A stretch of 64,000 nucleotides of DNA from Chersky-267 sp963744115 (GTDB lineage: Bacteria; Chloroflexota; Limnocylindria; Limnocylindrales; CSP1-4): contig CAVUSI010000003.1 of the NCBI GenBank assembly GCA_963744115.1, positions 558,001-622,000 on the forward strand, given 5' to 3'. Made by a program: the position numbers and the translations under genes. Shown in pieces: positions 41,495 through 51,110 of this stretch. The stretch's first letter is position 1. Every line of letters starts with the position of its first letter. The notes beneath the pieces were generated by a model that ran no database searches, was not told the DNA's origin, and saw only the letters and a program-made list of their open reading frames with translations.

Positions 41495-43393
41495 GTGACC
41501 CGCTTCCAGAAGCTCGCGGCGACGACCGTCGCCGGCACCCTCGTCCTGGTGACCCTCGGCGTCATCGTCCGCGCCACCGACTCGGGCCTCGGGTGCCCGG
41601 ATTGGCCGTTCTGCTACGGCCGGATCCTGCCGGCCGTGGACGACTCGAAGGCGTGGATCGAGTGGCTCCACCGGGGGATCGCCGCGATCCTCGGGCTGCT
41701 GATCCTGGCCCAGGCGATCCTCGCCTACGTCGACCACCGCGATCGGCGCTCGCTGCTGTGGCCGTCGGTGGGGGCGGTCTTCCTCGTCGGGTTCCAGGCC
41801 TATCTCGGCCAGCAGACCGTCCTCCAGGGCAACTCCGGCGCATCGGTCACGGCGCACCTGGCCACCTCCCAGGCGCTGCTCGGGTTGCTCATCTACATCC
41901 TCGTCCGGTCGTTCTTCCCGGCCCGCATCGGCGGTCGCGGGTCGAGCCAGCGGTTCACCCTCCTGGCCTCGTTCGGGGCGGCCGCGATCTATGCGCTCCT
42001 CCTGTTCGGCTCGCAGGTGACCTCGCGGGTCATCACGACCGGGTCGCTCGTCTTCACCGACTGGCCGCTGATGGGTGGATCGCTCATCCCGGCACTGACG
42101 GCGCTGACCTCGGCCGAGGTCCTCCATCGCTGGGTCGCCGCGGCGGTCGGCCTGATCGTGGTCGTGGTGGCGTTGGCCGCGGTCCGATCGCAGCGGCAGC
42201 ATCCGATGATCGTCCGGCTGGCCGTCGCGGCCGCCGTCGTCTACCTGGTCCAGGTCCTGATCGGCGGGATCCAGGTCATGACCCAGCTGGCGGCCTGGAC
42301 CCAGACCCTCCACGTCGCGCTCGGAGCGACCGTCTGGGCGCTGATGGTCGCCCTCGCCGTGACGGCCTACTACACGGCTCGGGTGACTCCCGCCGTCGGG
42401 TCCGACCTGGCCCCGGGCGGGGGCAGGAGCGCCCCCGCGGACGGCTCGGTCGCCCCGACCGCGAGCGCCGCGACCGCATCGACGACCCGCGATACGATCC
42501 GGGCCTACGTCGCCTTGACCAAGCCACGGATCATCGAGCTGCTCCTCGTCACGACGATCCCGGCGATGGTCCTAGCCGCCCGGCAGGTGCCGGGGATGGA
42601 CATCGGCGAGTGGACCTGGCTCGTCGTCTGGACGATGGTCGGCGGGACCCTGGCGGCCGGCAGCGCCAACGCGATCAACTGCTATCTCGACCGCGACATC
42701 GACGAGCTGATGGTCCGGACCCGCCGCCGTCCCCTGCCGGCCCACCAGGTCGAGCCGGAGCGGGCGGTCGTGTTCGGCATCGTCCTCGGCGCGATCTCGC
42801 TGGTCGTGATGGCCTGGTTCGTCAACCTCGTGGCCGCGTTCCTGACCCTCCTCGCGATCGCCTTCTACGTGGTCGTCTACACGATCATGCTCAAGCGCTC
42901 GACGCCGCAGAACATCGTCATCGGCGGCGCGGCGGGCGCGCTCCCGCCGGTCATCGGCTGGGCTGCGGTGACCGGGTCGGTCGCGCTCCCGGCGGTGATC
43001 CTGTTCGCCATCGTCTTCTACTGGACGCCCCCGCATTTCTGGGCGCTGTCGCTCCGGATCCGGCGCGACTACGAGGCCGCCCACGTCCCGATGCTGCCGG
43101 TCGTCCGCGGGATCCCGGAGACGACCCGCCAGATCGCGCTCTACACGATCCTGCTGGTCGCGATCTCGCTCGTCCTGTTCGCGGTGGCGCAGATGGGTCT
43201 GGTCTACCTGGTCGCCGCGGTCGTCCTCGGCGCGATCTTCATCTGGCAGTCGTATCGGCTGTGGCGCGAGGGCGACTCCGAGGAGCGCTCGACCGCCGGT
43301 GCGATCCGCCTGTACAAGTACTCGATCACGTACCTGACGCTACTGTTCATCGCGATCGCGGTCGATGCGCTGGTGGTCATCCCGGTCGGCTAA
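41495..43393 (+). CDS. ctaA/ctaB: Fused haem A synthase (CtaA) and protohaem IX farnesyltransferase (CtaB)
   Basis: One 632-aa polytopic protein would convert haem B to haem O (CtaB part) and haem O to haem A (CtaA part) for aa3-type cytochrome oxidase. Residues 1-295 are CtaA: the cysteine pair Cys34/Cys40 in GLGCPDWPFC and the four haem-ligand histidines His59, His121, His211 and His273, in two similar halves. An Ala/Ser/Pro linker follows (about 300-332). Residues 335-632 are CtaB with LTKPRIIELLLVTT and the prenyl-diphosphate motif Asn395-x3-Asp399-x3-Asp403, plus YTMLKRSTPQNIVIGG-like loop residues. The two activities are usually separate genes. It implies aerobic respiration. Confidence 0.93.
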   Translation: MTRFQKLAATTVAGTLVLVTLGVIVRATDSGLGCPDWPFCYGRILPAVDDSKAWIEWLHRGIAAILGLLILAQAILAYVDHRDRRSLLWPSVGAVFLVGFQAYLGQQTVLQGNSGASVTAHLATSQALLGLLIYILVRSFFPARIGGRGSSQRFTLLASFGAAAIYALLLFGSQVTSRVITTGSLVFTDWPLMGGSLIPALTALTSAEVLHRWVAAAVGLIVVVVALAAVRSQRQHPMIVRLAVAAAVVYLVQVLIGGIQVMTQLAAWTQTLHVALGATVWALMVALAVTAYYTARVTPAVGSDLAPGGGRSAPADGSVAPTASAATASTTRDTIRAYVALTKPRIIELLLVTTIPAMVLAARQVPGMDIGEWTWLVVWTMVGGTLAAGSANAINCYLDRDIDELMVRTRRRPLPAHQVEPERAVVFGIVLGAISLVVMAWFVNLVAAFLTLLAIAFYVVVYTIMLKRSTPQNIVIGGAAGALPPVIGWAAVTGSVALPAVILFAIVFYWTPPHFWALSLRIRRDYEAAHVPMLPVVRGIPETTRQIALYTILLVAISLVLFAVAQMGLVYLVAAVVLGAIFIWQSYRLWREGDSEERSTAGAIRLYKYSITYLTLLFIAIAVDALVVIPVG

Positions 43394-43408
43394 GAGCGCG
43401 GGTCCAGG

Positions 43409-45010
43409 TCAGGCGGTCGCCCTCGTTCCGTCCAGGCGCCGGAGGTCGGCCAGGATCGCGTCGAGCGAGACGGGACGCCCCAGGAAGGCCTCGAGGACCT
43501 CGCCCGGATCGCGCTCACCGCCCCAGCGGTAGATCGCTTCGCTGACCGCGGCGTACCAGCCCGGATCGCCGTCCGGCCGAACTCCTCGGAGCTCGCGGAG
43601 GCGAGCCCGGATGTCGGCGGTCACGATCGCGCCGAGGCCGTAGTTGACCATGTAGCCCGGCGACTGGACGAGCTGGCCGCGAACCGCCCACCAGGACCAC
43701 TCCGGGTGCGGGACGATCCCGAGATACTCCTCGGTGATCTCGGTCCAGACGTCGTTCGGGGCGCGCTCCGGCGCCTGGTGCAGGACGATCTCGAACAGCG
43801 ACCAGGCCACGTCGCGGACGACGTCGCCGTAGCGTGCCCGGAGCCCCGCCTCGAGCGACACCGACCGGCCGAGCCAGCGGGCCTGCCAGGCCGGCTCATA
43901 GAGATCCCAGGCGGCGATGTCGCCGAGGGCCTCGATCAGCGTCGTCTGCTCCTCGCGCATGACCGCGAACGCCGGACGTGTGCGCAGGGCGCAACCGTGG
44001 ACCGCATGCCCTGTCTCGTGGAGCAGCTCGGCCAGGTCGGGGATCCGGGGCCGGCCGTAGTCGGCGATCACCCACTGCTCGCCGGGGATCCAGCCGGCGG
44101 CGGTGTGTCGCGGCACGCCGACGTCGAGCGAGAAGGCCACCGTGACCGGGCCGCGGCCGGGCCGTGGGGCGATGTCGTACCGGATCCCGAGCATGTCCGG
44201 GTCCGCCCCGAGCGCGGAGTAGTAGGCGTGATCGATCCGGAGCAGGTCGTCGACCGTCGGCCGCTCGTCGTCGAAGGCCCGCCCGAACGTCCCCGTCTGG
44301 AACCGCTCGTCCCATGGCTCGACCGGCCCGCGGACCGCGACGTCCCGCCAGGTGCGGAGGATCGCCCGCAGCCACGGCTCGACCTCGGCGGGGTCGACGC
44401 CGAGTGACCGGGCGTTCGCATCGACGGGGGAGCCGTTGCGTCGCCATGCATCGGCACTGGCCCGCAGGGCGACCCGGTACGGGCTGCCGGGCCCGTCGTC
44501 GCCGTCCACGGCGCGCCAGATGGGCTCCAGCGCCAGGAACAGGCGGCGCCGATGGGTCGCATCCGGCTCGGTCGCGAGACGGGCCAGGACCTCCGATCGG
44601 TCGATCGTCTCGCCTCCGAGATCGACCGCATCCGCGGCCTGGGTGTAGGCGGCCGAAGATCGGAGCAGGAGGGCGGCGAGGCCGTCCTCGGCGAGGACCT
44701 CCGCCGCGGATCGGTCGTCGGCCCCGACGTCGGAGGTGTCGATCGCCAGGGTCAGCAGCGGGTCGTCCGAATCGAGGAGCGCGAGGGTCTCGCGCATCGA
44801 CGCGACCGCGCGAGCGTCCTCGTCGGCGAGGGCGTCCGTCACCAGCGAGGCCAGGGCGGCGACCGCGAGGTCGATCGCCGATCGTCGCCGGGCCCGGGCG
44901 GCCGCGACCACGGACGGCTCGTCCGCTTCGCGGATCGCGACGACCTCGGCCCGGCCGTGGGCCTCCCAGGCATCGGCGAACCGCGTCTCGACGTCCTCGA
45001 CCGTGGTCAT
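43409..45010 (-). CDS. M3-like zinc metallopeptidase (oligoendopeptidase family)
   Basis: A 533-aa peptidase. The zinc site is ELLHETGHAVHG (HExxH) with a downstream Glu in EEQTTLIEALGDI, matching the gluzincin M3 arrangement. QLVQSPGYMVNYGLGAIVTADI near the C-terminus resembles the substrate-binding Tyr-rich segment of M3 and M32 enzymes. The N-terminal half is helical. No signal peptide is seen, so cytosolic peptide turnover is likely. The ATG follows TACCAT (45018-45023) by seven bases. It ends 15 bases from ctaB, convergently. Confidence 0.8.
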   Translation of the reverse strand: MTTVEDVETRFADAWEAHGRAEVVAIREADEPSVVAAARARRRSAIDLAVAALASLVTDALADEDARAVASMRETLALLDSDDPLLTLAIDTSDVGADDRSAAEVLAEDGLAALLLRSSAAYTQAADAVDLGGETIDRSEVLARLATEPDATHRRRLFLALEPIWRAVDGDDGPGSPYRVALRASADAWRRNGSPVDANARSLGVDPAEVEPWLRAILRTWRDVAVRGPVEPWDERFQTGTFGRAFDDERPTVDDLLRIDHAYYSALGADPDMLGIRYDIAPRPGRGPVTVAFSLDVGVPRHTAAGWIPGEQWVIADYGRPRIPDLAELLHETGHAVHGCALRTRPAFAVMREEQTTLIEALGDIAAWDLYEPAWQARWLGRSVSLEAGLRARYGDVVRDVAWSLFEIVLHQAPERAPNDVWTEITEEYLGIVPHPEWSWWAVRGQLVQSPGYMVNYGLGAIVTADIRARLRELRGVRPDGDPGWYAAVSEAIYRWGGERDPGEVLEAFLGRPVSLDAILADLRRLDGTRATA

Positions 45011-45074
45011 CGGCTCGATGGTAGCCGAGCCCGTTCGGCCGACGCTCCGGCTAACGCGGTGGCACACTCCGGCC

Positions 45075-46953
45075 ATGCACCTCCAGTTCCTCGGGGCCGC
45101 CACCACCGTGACCGGCTCGCAGTTCCTTCTGACCACCGACCGGGCGCGCGTCCTCATCGACTGCGGCATGTTCCAGGGCAGCCCGAACGAGTCGATCCGG
45201 AACAGGATCCCGCTGGCCTACGACCCGACCGCGCTCGATGCGATCCTGCTCACCCATGCCCATCTCGATCATTGCGGGCTCATCCCCCACGTGGTCAAGG
45301 AGGGCTTCCACGGTCCGATCTGGGCGACGGACGGGACGATCGAGCTGGCGGCCCTCGTGCTGCTCGACTCGGGCAAGCTCCAGCAGGAGTTCGCCAAGCG
45401 CGGGATGCGCTGGGAGAAACGCGACCCGGCCCGCGCGGCGGAGGAGGATCGACGCGACCTCGCCGCGTATGAAGCGGCCGTCGAGCTGGCCGAGCAGGGC
45501 GAGACCGAGAGCGAGCACGTCCCGACGACGATCGAGCCGGACGGCCGGCCCACGGCGGCCACCATGCCCACGGCGGCCCCGATGGCCGCGGCGGCGCCAC
45601 CCGCGGTCGCCACGCCGTCGCCCAGCACCGGCGCGCCGGCCGGCGAGCGGCGGGTCGCGCAGGACCCGCGGCGCGATCCCGAGCACTTCGGTCGCCGGCG
45701 CTACGACGCCGCGTTCATGGTCCCGCAGGAGGGTGGCGGAGCCGGCGATCCGGTCGTCGCCCCGACGACCTTCGCCTCGTTCGCGGCGCTCCCCGCCGAG
45801 GACGGGACGCAGCCGGACCGCCCGGATTTCACCATCGCACCGACGCCCGAGGCGGCGCTGGTCGCCCAGCCGGCGAAGCTCGACATCGACCTCGACGAGC
45901 CGCTCTACGACGAAGCCGACGCCCGGGCTTCGCTCGAGCGATTCCGCGGCGTCTCGTACGGCACGGAGATCGAGGTGGCGCCCGGCGTCCATGCCACGTT
46001 CGTCGACGCCGGACACATCCTCGGCTCGGCCATCATCCGACTCCGTGCCGCGGACCGGGACGGTGGGCCGGAGCTTCGGATCGTCTTCTCGGGTGACCTC
46101 GGCCGGACCGACACGCCGATCCTGCGCGACCCGACCGTCGTCACCGACGCGGACTACGTCCTGGTCGAGTCGACCTACGGCGGTCGCGAGCACGAGCCGG
46201 GCGACGAGTCGGTCCGGATCCTGGCCGAGACGGTCCGCCTGGTCGCGGACCACGACGGCGTGCTCCTGGTGCCCTCGTTCGCGATCGGGCGGACGCAGGA
46301 GGTGGTCTGGGAGCTCGACCGTCTCATCTCGGCCGGCAAGATCCCGCTGCTGCCGCTGTACCTCGACTCGCCGATGGCGTCGAAGGCCTCGGCGGTCTAC
46401 CGCAACCACCCCGACTACTACGACCAGGAGACGACGGACCTGCTGGCCCGGCAGGAGTCGCCGCTCGACTACCCGAACCAGATCGTCACCAACGACGTCA
46501 AGGATTCTCAGGCGATCGCCCGGGCCAAGCGGCCGTACATGATCGTCGCGTCGAACGGGATGCTCACCGGCGGGCGCGTGGTCGGCCACCTGCGCAACCT
46601 CATCGACGACCCGAGCGCCGTCATCCTGTTCGTCGGGTACCAGGGTCAGGGCACCCTCGGCGCCCACCTCCAGGCGGGTGCCACGACGGTCAAGATCGAC
46701 GGGCAGGTCCGCCAGGTGCGCTGCCAGACGCGCTCGATCAGCGGCTTCTCGGCCCACGCCGACGAGTCCGAGCTGCTCGACTGGCTGCCGACACTTCGCC
46801 GCCGGCAAGCAGCTCGGTGAGTCCGGCTTCCCGCGCAAGGTCTTCCTCGTCCACGGCGACCCGGACGCCCAGGAGGCGCTCCTGCCGAAGGTCCGGGCGC
46901 TCGGCTTCGACGCGGACATCCCGGCCTGGCACGAGGTGGTGGAGCTGGACTAG
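45075..46953 (+). CDS. Metallo-beta-lactamase / beta-CASP RNA-processing nuclease, frameshifted near the C-terminus
   Basis: Predicted ribonuclease of the YsgC/TTHA0252 (CPSF-73-like) group, about 626 aa after repair. Motifs are LTHAHLDHCG (motif II), VDAGHILGSAIIRL, IVFSGDLGR, VESTYGGREH, then the beta-CASP SFAIGRTQEVVWEL and ASNGMLTGGRVVGHL, and RSISGFSAHADESELL. An extra C near 46788 shifts the frame; the true end continues HFAAGKQLGES and finishes VFLVHGDP ... WHEVVELD. An Ala/Pro/acidic insert of roughly 150 residues (about 130-280) splits the MBL domain. The ATG is close to the divergent peptidase gene. Confidence 0.85.
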
Positions 46954-47294
46954 TCACCTTGGGCTAGCGGCCCCGGGCCCGGGCCTCGCAGGGCCGGGAC
47001 CAGGGCGGACGCGTCGCGGCCGGAAACCCGATTGCACGGCGTGCAAACAAGTGCCCACGGAGCGCGTCTGGCGGGCGCGATCGGCTGACAATTTGCACCA
47101 CCTGTACGTTCTGTGACCGCCTCCTCCCCGATGGCCGGTTCCTTTGCGTCCGCCGCAAGTTCCGTGCATGTCCGACCCGTCGAAGAAGGTCCAGGAGCTG
47201 TTGCTTACACCCGGTGCAAGCCCGGTGGCGAAGTTGCACCTCGTGCAAAGGCGACCACGCAGGCCAGGCCGGCCAGGCCGACCAGGCCCACTGC
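46954..47294. other. 341-base convergent intergenic region with repeated palindromes
   Basis: No gene is supported here. Both strands have open frames, but they show no family similarity and cross the convergent gene ends. The notable content is the set of TTGCAC/GTGCAA sites described separately. No RNA gene or terminator hairpin is recognised. Confidence 0.5.
47032..47248. repeat. Cluster of TTGCAC-N3-GTGCAA palindromes
   Basis: Two perfect 15-bp copies lie at 47032-47046 (spacer GGC) and 47234-47248 (spacer CTC). A third at 47205-47219 has one mismatch (TTACAC-CCG-GTGCAA). A left half-site lies at 47093-47098. They could be operators for a dimeric regulator. On the plus strand each also reads Cys-Thr-x-Cys in some frame, so remnants of a zinc-finger gene are an alternative. 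Confidence 0.6.
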
Positions 47295-48078
47295 TCAGGA
47301 CCCCTTGGCGTCCCGGACGGCGGCGTCGGCGGCGGACAGCATCAAGCCGTAGTCGGCGCCGACCGTCGCCCACCGGAAGCCCTGGTCCCGGCGAGCGCGG
47401 ACCTGGGCGGTCGACGAGGTCCAGACCCCGGCGGGGATGCCGTGGGCCACCGCGCGCTCGAGGATCCGCTGGATGGCGGCCTCGACCTCGGCATGGGCGA
47501 GGTCGCCCGAGATGACCCAGGGCCGCGGCGAGGTCGTTCGGTCCGATGAGGATCGTGTCGACGCCGGGGACCGACAGGATCGCGTCGAGGTCGTCGAGCG
47601 CCTCGCGCGTCTCGATCTGGATGCAGCACACGACGCGATCGTCGGCCGAGGCCAGGTAGCCGGCGGTGCGGCGCCCGTACTCCGACGCACGTCGCGGAGC
47701 GATGCCGCGCAGCCCGCGGGGCGGATAGCGGCACCAGGCGACCGCTCGTTCGGCGTCGGCCACGGTCCGGATCTGGGGGACCACGACTCCCGCGGCGCCG
47801 GCATCGAGCGCGTGCATGATCCGGACCGGCTCGTTGGCCCCGACCCGGTAGAGGATCGGCACGCCGTCGGCGCGCGTGGCGACGAGCATCTGGACAAGGT
47901 CCGCGGTCGCCACCGGACCGTGCTCACCGTCCGCGACCAGGAGGTCGAACCCGGAGCCGGCGAGCAGCTCGGGCACGACCGGGTCGAGGATCGTCAACCA
48001 GGTCCCCAGCAGGAAGTCGGCGCCGCGCAGCCTCGACCCGAGGTCGGGGACCATCGGCGATCGCGGATCCGGGCTCAC
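47295..48078 (-). CDS. HpcH/HpaI-family aldolase, frameshifted
   Basis: Class II pyruvate aldolase-type enzyme cleaving 2-keto-4-hydroxy acids; the natural substrate is unknown. The 261-codon protein has LLGTWLTILDPVVPELLAG, LLVADGEHGP (catalytic His region), VPILYRVG, GVVVPQIRTVADAERAV, RYPPRGLRGIAP and CCIQIETREALDDL (metal ligands Glu and Asp). One extra base near 47515 separates this from the end, which continues GDLAHAEVEAAIQRILERA, GVWTSS and GADYGLML in the next frame. The GTG start follows TACACT (48085-48090) by six bases. Confidence 0.82.
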
Positions 48079-48148
48079 CGACGGAGTGTAGTCGCGACGA
48101 GGGCGGCGGACCGGGCCCGTGGAGGCTCGACCCGCCGTCTCCGTTGGA

Positions 48149-49599
48149 CTACGGAAGGCCGGCGAGGACCTGCCGCGCACGCGCGGCCTGGAGCCGATCG
48201 AACCCGGGGTTCAGCCCGAGCGCCGCCGTCAGCTGCGTCCGTGCCCGGACGTCGTCTCCGACCGCGTGGGCGATCATCCCGGCGTGGTACGAGAGCAGTG
48301 CGTCGTGCGTGCCCTGGCCGAGCGCATCGGTCATCGCCGCGTCGGCGTCCGTGGCCCGGCCGGCGCCGAGGAGCGCCCAGGCGTAGGCGTCCCAGCCGTA
48401 CACGTCCTTTCGCACGGCGAGCTCGCGCTCGGCCAGCGCGACGGCGCCGGCCGGATCCTGGCCGTGGTTGGCATCGAACAGGACCAGCTGGCGATCGTAG
48501 ACCGCCGGCTGGGTCGCCTGGAGCCGGCGATCGCCCGGACGGTCGCGTACTGCTGATCGGCCAGCGCGTTCTGGCCGGTCAGCTGATAGAGGTCGCCGAG
48601 GCCGGCGAGGTACTGGGGTTGCGGCACGATGGCGATGGCCTGCCGGTAGAGTGCGATCGCCTCGACGGTCCGTCCCTGGGCGGCCGAGACCTTCGCCAGG
48701 CCCTCGAGCGCGGTGTACGACCCGGGCCAGTCGACGAGCGCGGCCTGATAGCCCGCGCGCGCCGCCTCGAGGTCGCCGGCCTGGAATGCGATGAAGCCGC
48801 GAAGGTAGTCGTAGAACGCAAGGGCCGTGCCGTCGGTGCCTTCGGCTCGCGCCTCGGTCCCCGCGCGAGCGGCAAGCGTCGCCGCCTCGAGGTCGCGGCC
48901 CTGGAGCGCCGCCAGATGAGCCAGGCGGGCGGTGACGGCCGCGCCGGGCTGGGCCTTCTCGAGCGCCTCGAACGTCGCCGCCGCGGCGCCGTAATCGCCG
49001 AGCTCGAGCTGGCTGTCGCCGACCGTGGCCAACGCCTGGAGGACGGTGTGGTCAGCACCGTAGATCGCCTGCGCCTCGGCGAGCGCGCCTTGGAAGTCGT
49101 GGAGGGTGTAGGCGAGCAGGGCTCGCATCGTCTGTCCGGCGGTGTCGGCCGGGTAGGCCTGGAGCCCCTGTTCGACGGCGGCCTGGGCTCGGCTGTAATC
49201 GTCGATGCTGCCGGTCAGTCGCCCGCGCGTGTAGTAGTCGAGCGCGAGGTTCTGGGCACTCACGAAGTCCTCGGCGTCGCGTCGGAGGTTGGCCGTCCAG
49301 ACGCCGATCGCCTTGTCGAGCGACGCGGTCGAGGCGGAAAGGTCCACGGCAGGCCCATCGACCGGGACGACCGGCAGGATCGGCACGATCGCCGGTGCGG
49401 CGGCCTCAGGAGCGGTGACGGCGCCCCCGAGCGGGGCGACCCCGGCCGGAAGGCCGGCGGCGGGTCGGGTGGCAGCGGGGTGCATCATGCCGAGCCGGTC
49501 GATGCCGGCGCCGGCCACGACGATGACGAGAGCCGCGGCAAGGAACCACAGAGGGCGGATGTGGCGACGGGAGGCGGGCTGACCGGTCGAGGCTGCCAT
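48149..49599 (-). CDS. Membrane-anchored TPR protein, frameshifted
   Basis: A protein of about 483 aa after repair. One N-terminal membrane anchor (about 15-36, LWFLAAALVIVVAGAGID) is followed by a Pro/Ala spacer and a long series of TPR-like helical repeats, for example GDYGAAAATFEALEKAQPGA, GDLEAARAGYQAALVDWPGS and GRTVEAIALYRQAIAIVPQP. A base is missing near 48523. The other frame continues with DVYGWDAYAWALLGAGRATDA and LGLNPGFDRLQAARA. It lies 70 bases after the DUF4331 gene on the same strand, a pairing I recall from other genomes. A scaffold role outside the membrane is likely. Confidence 0.7.
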
Positions 49600-49669
49600 G
49601 TCGATGAGGTCTCCTGTTGGATCGGCCTCGGGAGCGGCGTCGCGCAGCCGCTCCCTTGGCAGTCGGGTC

Positions 49670-50791
49670 CTAGTGCGGCATCCCGAGGTACGGGAAGCTG
49701 GCCAGGTAGTCGGCGTGCGGCCCGATCATGTCGGTCGGGATCGCACCGGTGGCGTTCCGGCCCGCGAACGGATAGCCGCCGGTCGTGATATTCAGCTCGA
49801 CGTCGATGACGTCATCGCTGAGTCCACGACCATTGAGCGGTCCGGCCGCGGCGGAGCCGACGGTGTAGCGGAGCTCATCCGGGAGGAGGATCCCCGCCAG
49901 CGTCGCGGCGTCAGCCGGGGCATAGGCACCCTCACTGTCGAGCGCCGAGAATGCCTCGAGCGTGTTGACGACGTTGGCGTGGAACTTGCCGCCCATGGCG
50001 GTCGGCTGCTGGTACGGCGCGGTCTTGTTGAAGGCGATCTTGTCGGCAGCCGGGTTGAACACGGTGTTGATCGCCGGCCGACCCATCTGGTCGAGCCGAT
50101 GACCCTTGCTGTCGCGGGTGGTGCCCCACACGCCGATGTTGCGGCCGCTGCCGCCGACCTGCGCGTTCGGGACTTCGATGACGATGGCCAGCGTGTTCAG
50201 GCCGACGAAGAAGTCGGTCTGCTTGCCATCGTCCAGGCGCCGGGTGCCTTCGCCCTTGACCGAGCCGAGGAAGCCGAGCAGGTCGAAGAAGAACGGGTCG
50301 GAGCGAACGCCGGCGAACGAGCCGACGCCGTCCTTCCAGGACGACTTCCCGGTCCAGCCGCGAGCGACCGTCCAGTGTCGGTCACCCTTCTCGTAGACGA
50401 CCTTGTAGCTCTGGACACCGTGCTTGTTCGCCTTGCCGAAGGTGATCGTGTAGTCACGGTCGGCGCGGGAGTTGCCGTTGGTGTCGAGGTTGAAGGTGTA
50501 CTTCCCGCCGGCCGAGAACGTGCTCGGACCGATCCCGAGGTTGACGGCGGGATTGACGGTCATCGCCAGGACCGTGTGCCCGGCCTTGTTGCCCTTGAAC
50601 ACGTAGACATCGTTGATGTCGAGCGGGCCGTTGGTCTTGGTCACGGCCAGGTTGTCGTTCGCGTCCACGTGGATGGACCCGAGGTTCGGTGCGTCGAGAT
50701 GGTCGGCAGCAGACGCCCAGAGTGGCACTGCCCCCACCGTGAGCACCACCATCGCCACGCCGAGGGCGGGGATGGAGACGGCTCTGCGCAT
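49670..50791 (-). CDS. Secreted DUF4331 protein
   Basis: A 373-aa exported protein. The signal peptide (MRRAVSIPALGVAMVVLTVGAVPLWASA) is followed by AADHLDAPNL, the typical opening of DUF4331 proteins, then DINDVYVFKG, PNAQVGGSGRNIGVWGTTR, QMGRPAINTVFNP and DVIDVELNITTGG. The family is predicted to be a beta-rich secreted protein of unknown function. The ATG at 50789-50791 is preceded by AAGGATCACC; a longer frame upstream lacks a signal peptide at its start and is rejected. Likely co-transcribed with the TPR gene. Confidence 0.85.
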   Translation of the reverse strand: MRRAVSIPALGVAMVVLTVGAVPLWASAADHLDAPNLGSIHVDANDNLAVTKTNGPLDINDVYVFKGNKAGHTVLAMTVNPAVNLGIGPSTFSAGGKYTFNLDTNGNSRADRDYTITFGKANKHGVQSYKVVYEKGDRHWTVARGWTGKSSWKDGVGSFAGVRSDPFFFDLLGFLGSVKGEGTRRLDDGKQTDFFVGLNTLAIVIEVPNAQVGGSGRNIGVWGTTRDSKGHRLDQMGRPAINTVFNPAADKIAFNKTAPYQQPTAMGGKFHANVVNTLEAFSALDSEGAYAPADAATLAGILLPDELRYTVGSAAAGPLNGRGLSDDVIDVELNITTGGYPFAGRNATGAIPTDMIGPHADYLASFPYLGMPH

Positions 50792-51110
50792 GCAGGTGAT
50801 CCTTTCCGATCGTGCGACATCGTCCGTGACGTCGCTGGGCTGATGGAACAGACGCTGCCGGCGTCGCGACGCACCGGGCATCTGGAGCGGGATGCGCGGA
50901 CCGGGGGCCTTTGGATGAATCGCGGACGGTCCGGTGCGGTCCCGCAAGGCCCGATCGGGTAGCTGGGGCTCCCGGGCGGCTCCGCGTCATCGACCACGCT
51001 CCGTGGCGCGGGGTCCATCAGGCGGGACGCGAGAGGCATTAGATTCCCCGGGCCGGAGAATCCCGCGACGGGCTCGACCGGACGAGATCGCGGTGCCCGA
51101 AGGAGCGTTG
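50792..51110. promoter_or_regulatory. Divergent intergenic region with mttB2 promoter
   Basis: This 319-base gap lies between DUF4331 (minus) and the second mttB (plus). TAGATT (51040-51045) is the only clear -10 candidate for mttB2, giving a leader of about 60 bases ending in the Shine-Dalgarno AAGGAG (51100-51105). I found no convincing box for DUF4331 and no inverted repeat like that upstream of iclR. Confidence 0.35.

Noticed and set aside
46678..46953. Separate 91-codon gene after the beta-CASP nuclease
   Set aside because: Its sequence is the natural C-terminus of the nuclease displaced by one extra base, not an independent gene.
46964..47248. Minus-strand frame of 94 codons with CTGC and basic residues
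   Set aside because: No start signal or family similarity. It extends to the convergent gene end and its cysteines arise from the palindromes; treated as non-coding with the alternative noted.
47113..47352. Plus-strand frame of 79 codons
   Set aside because: Overlaps the end of the aldolase gene on the other strand, is low complexity and has no ribosome binding site.
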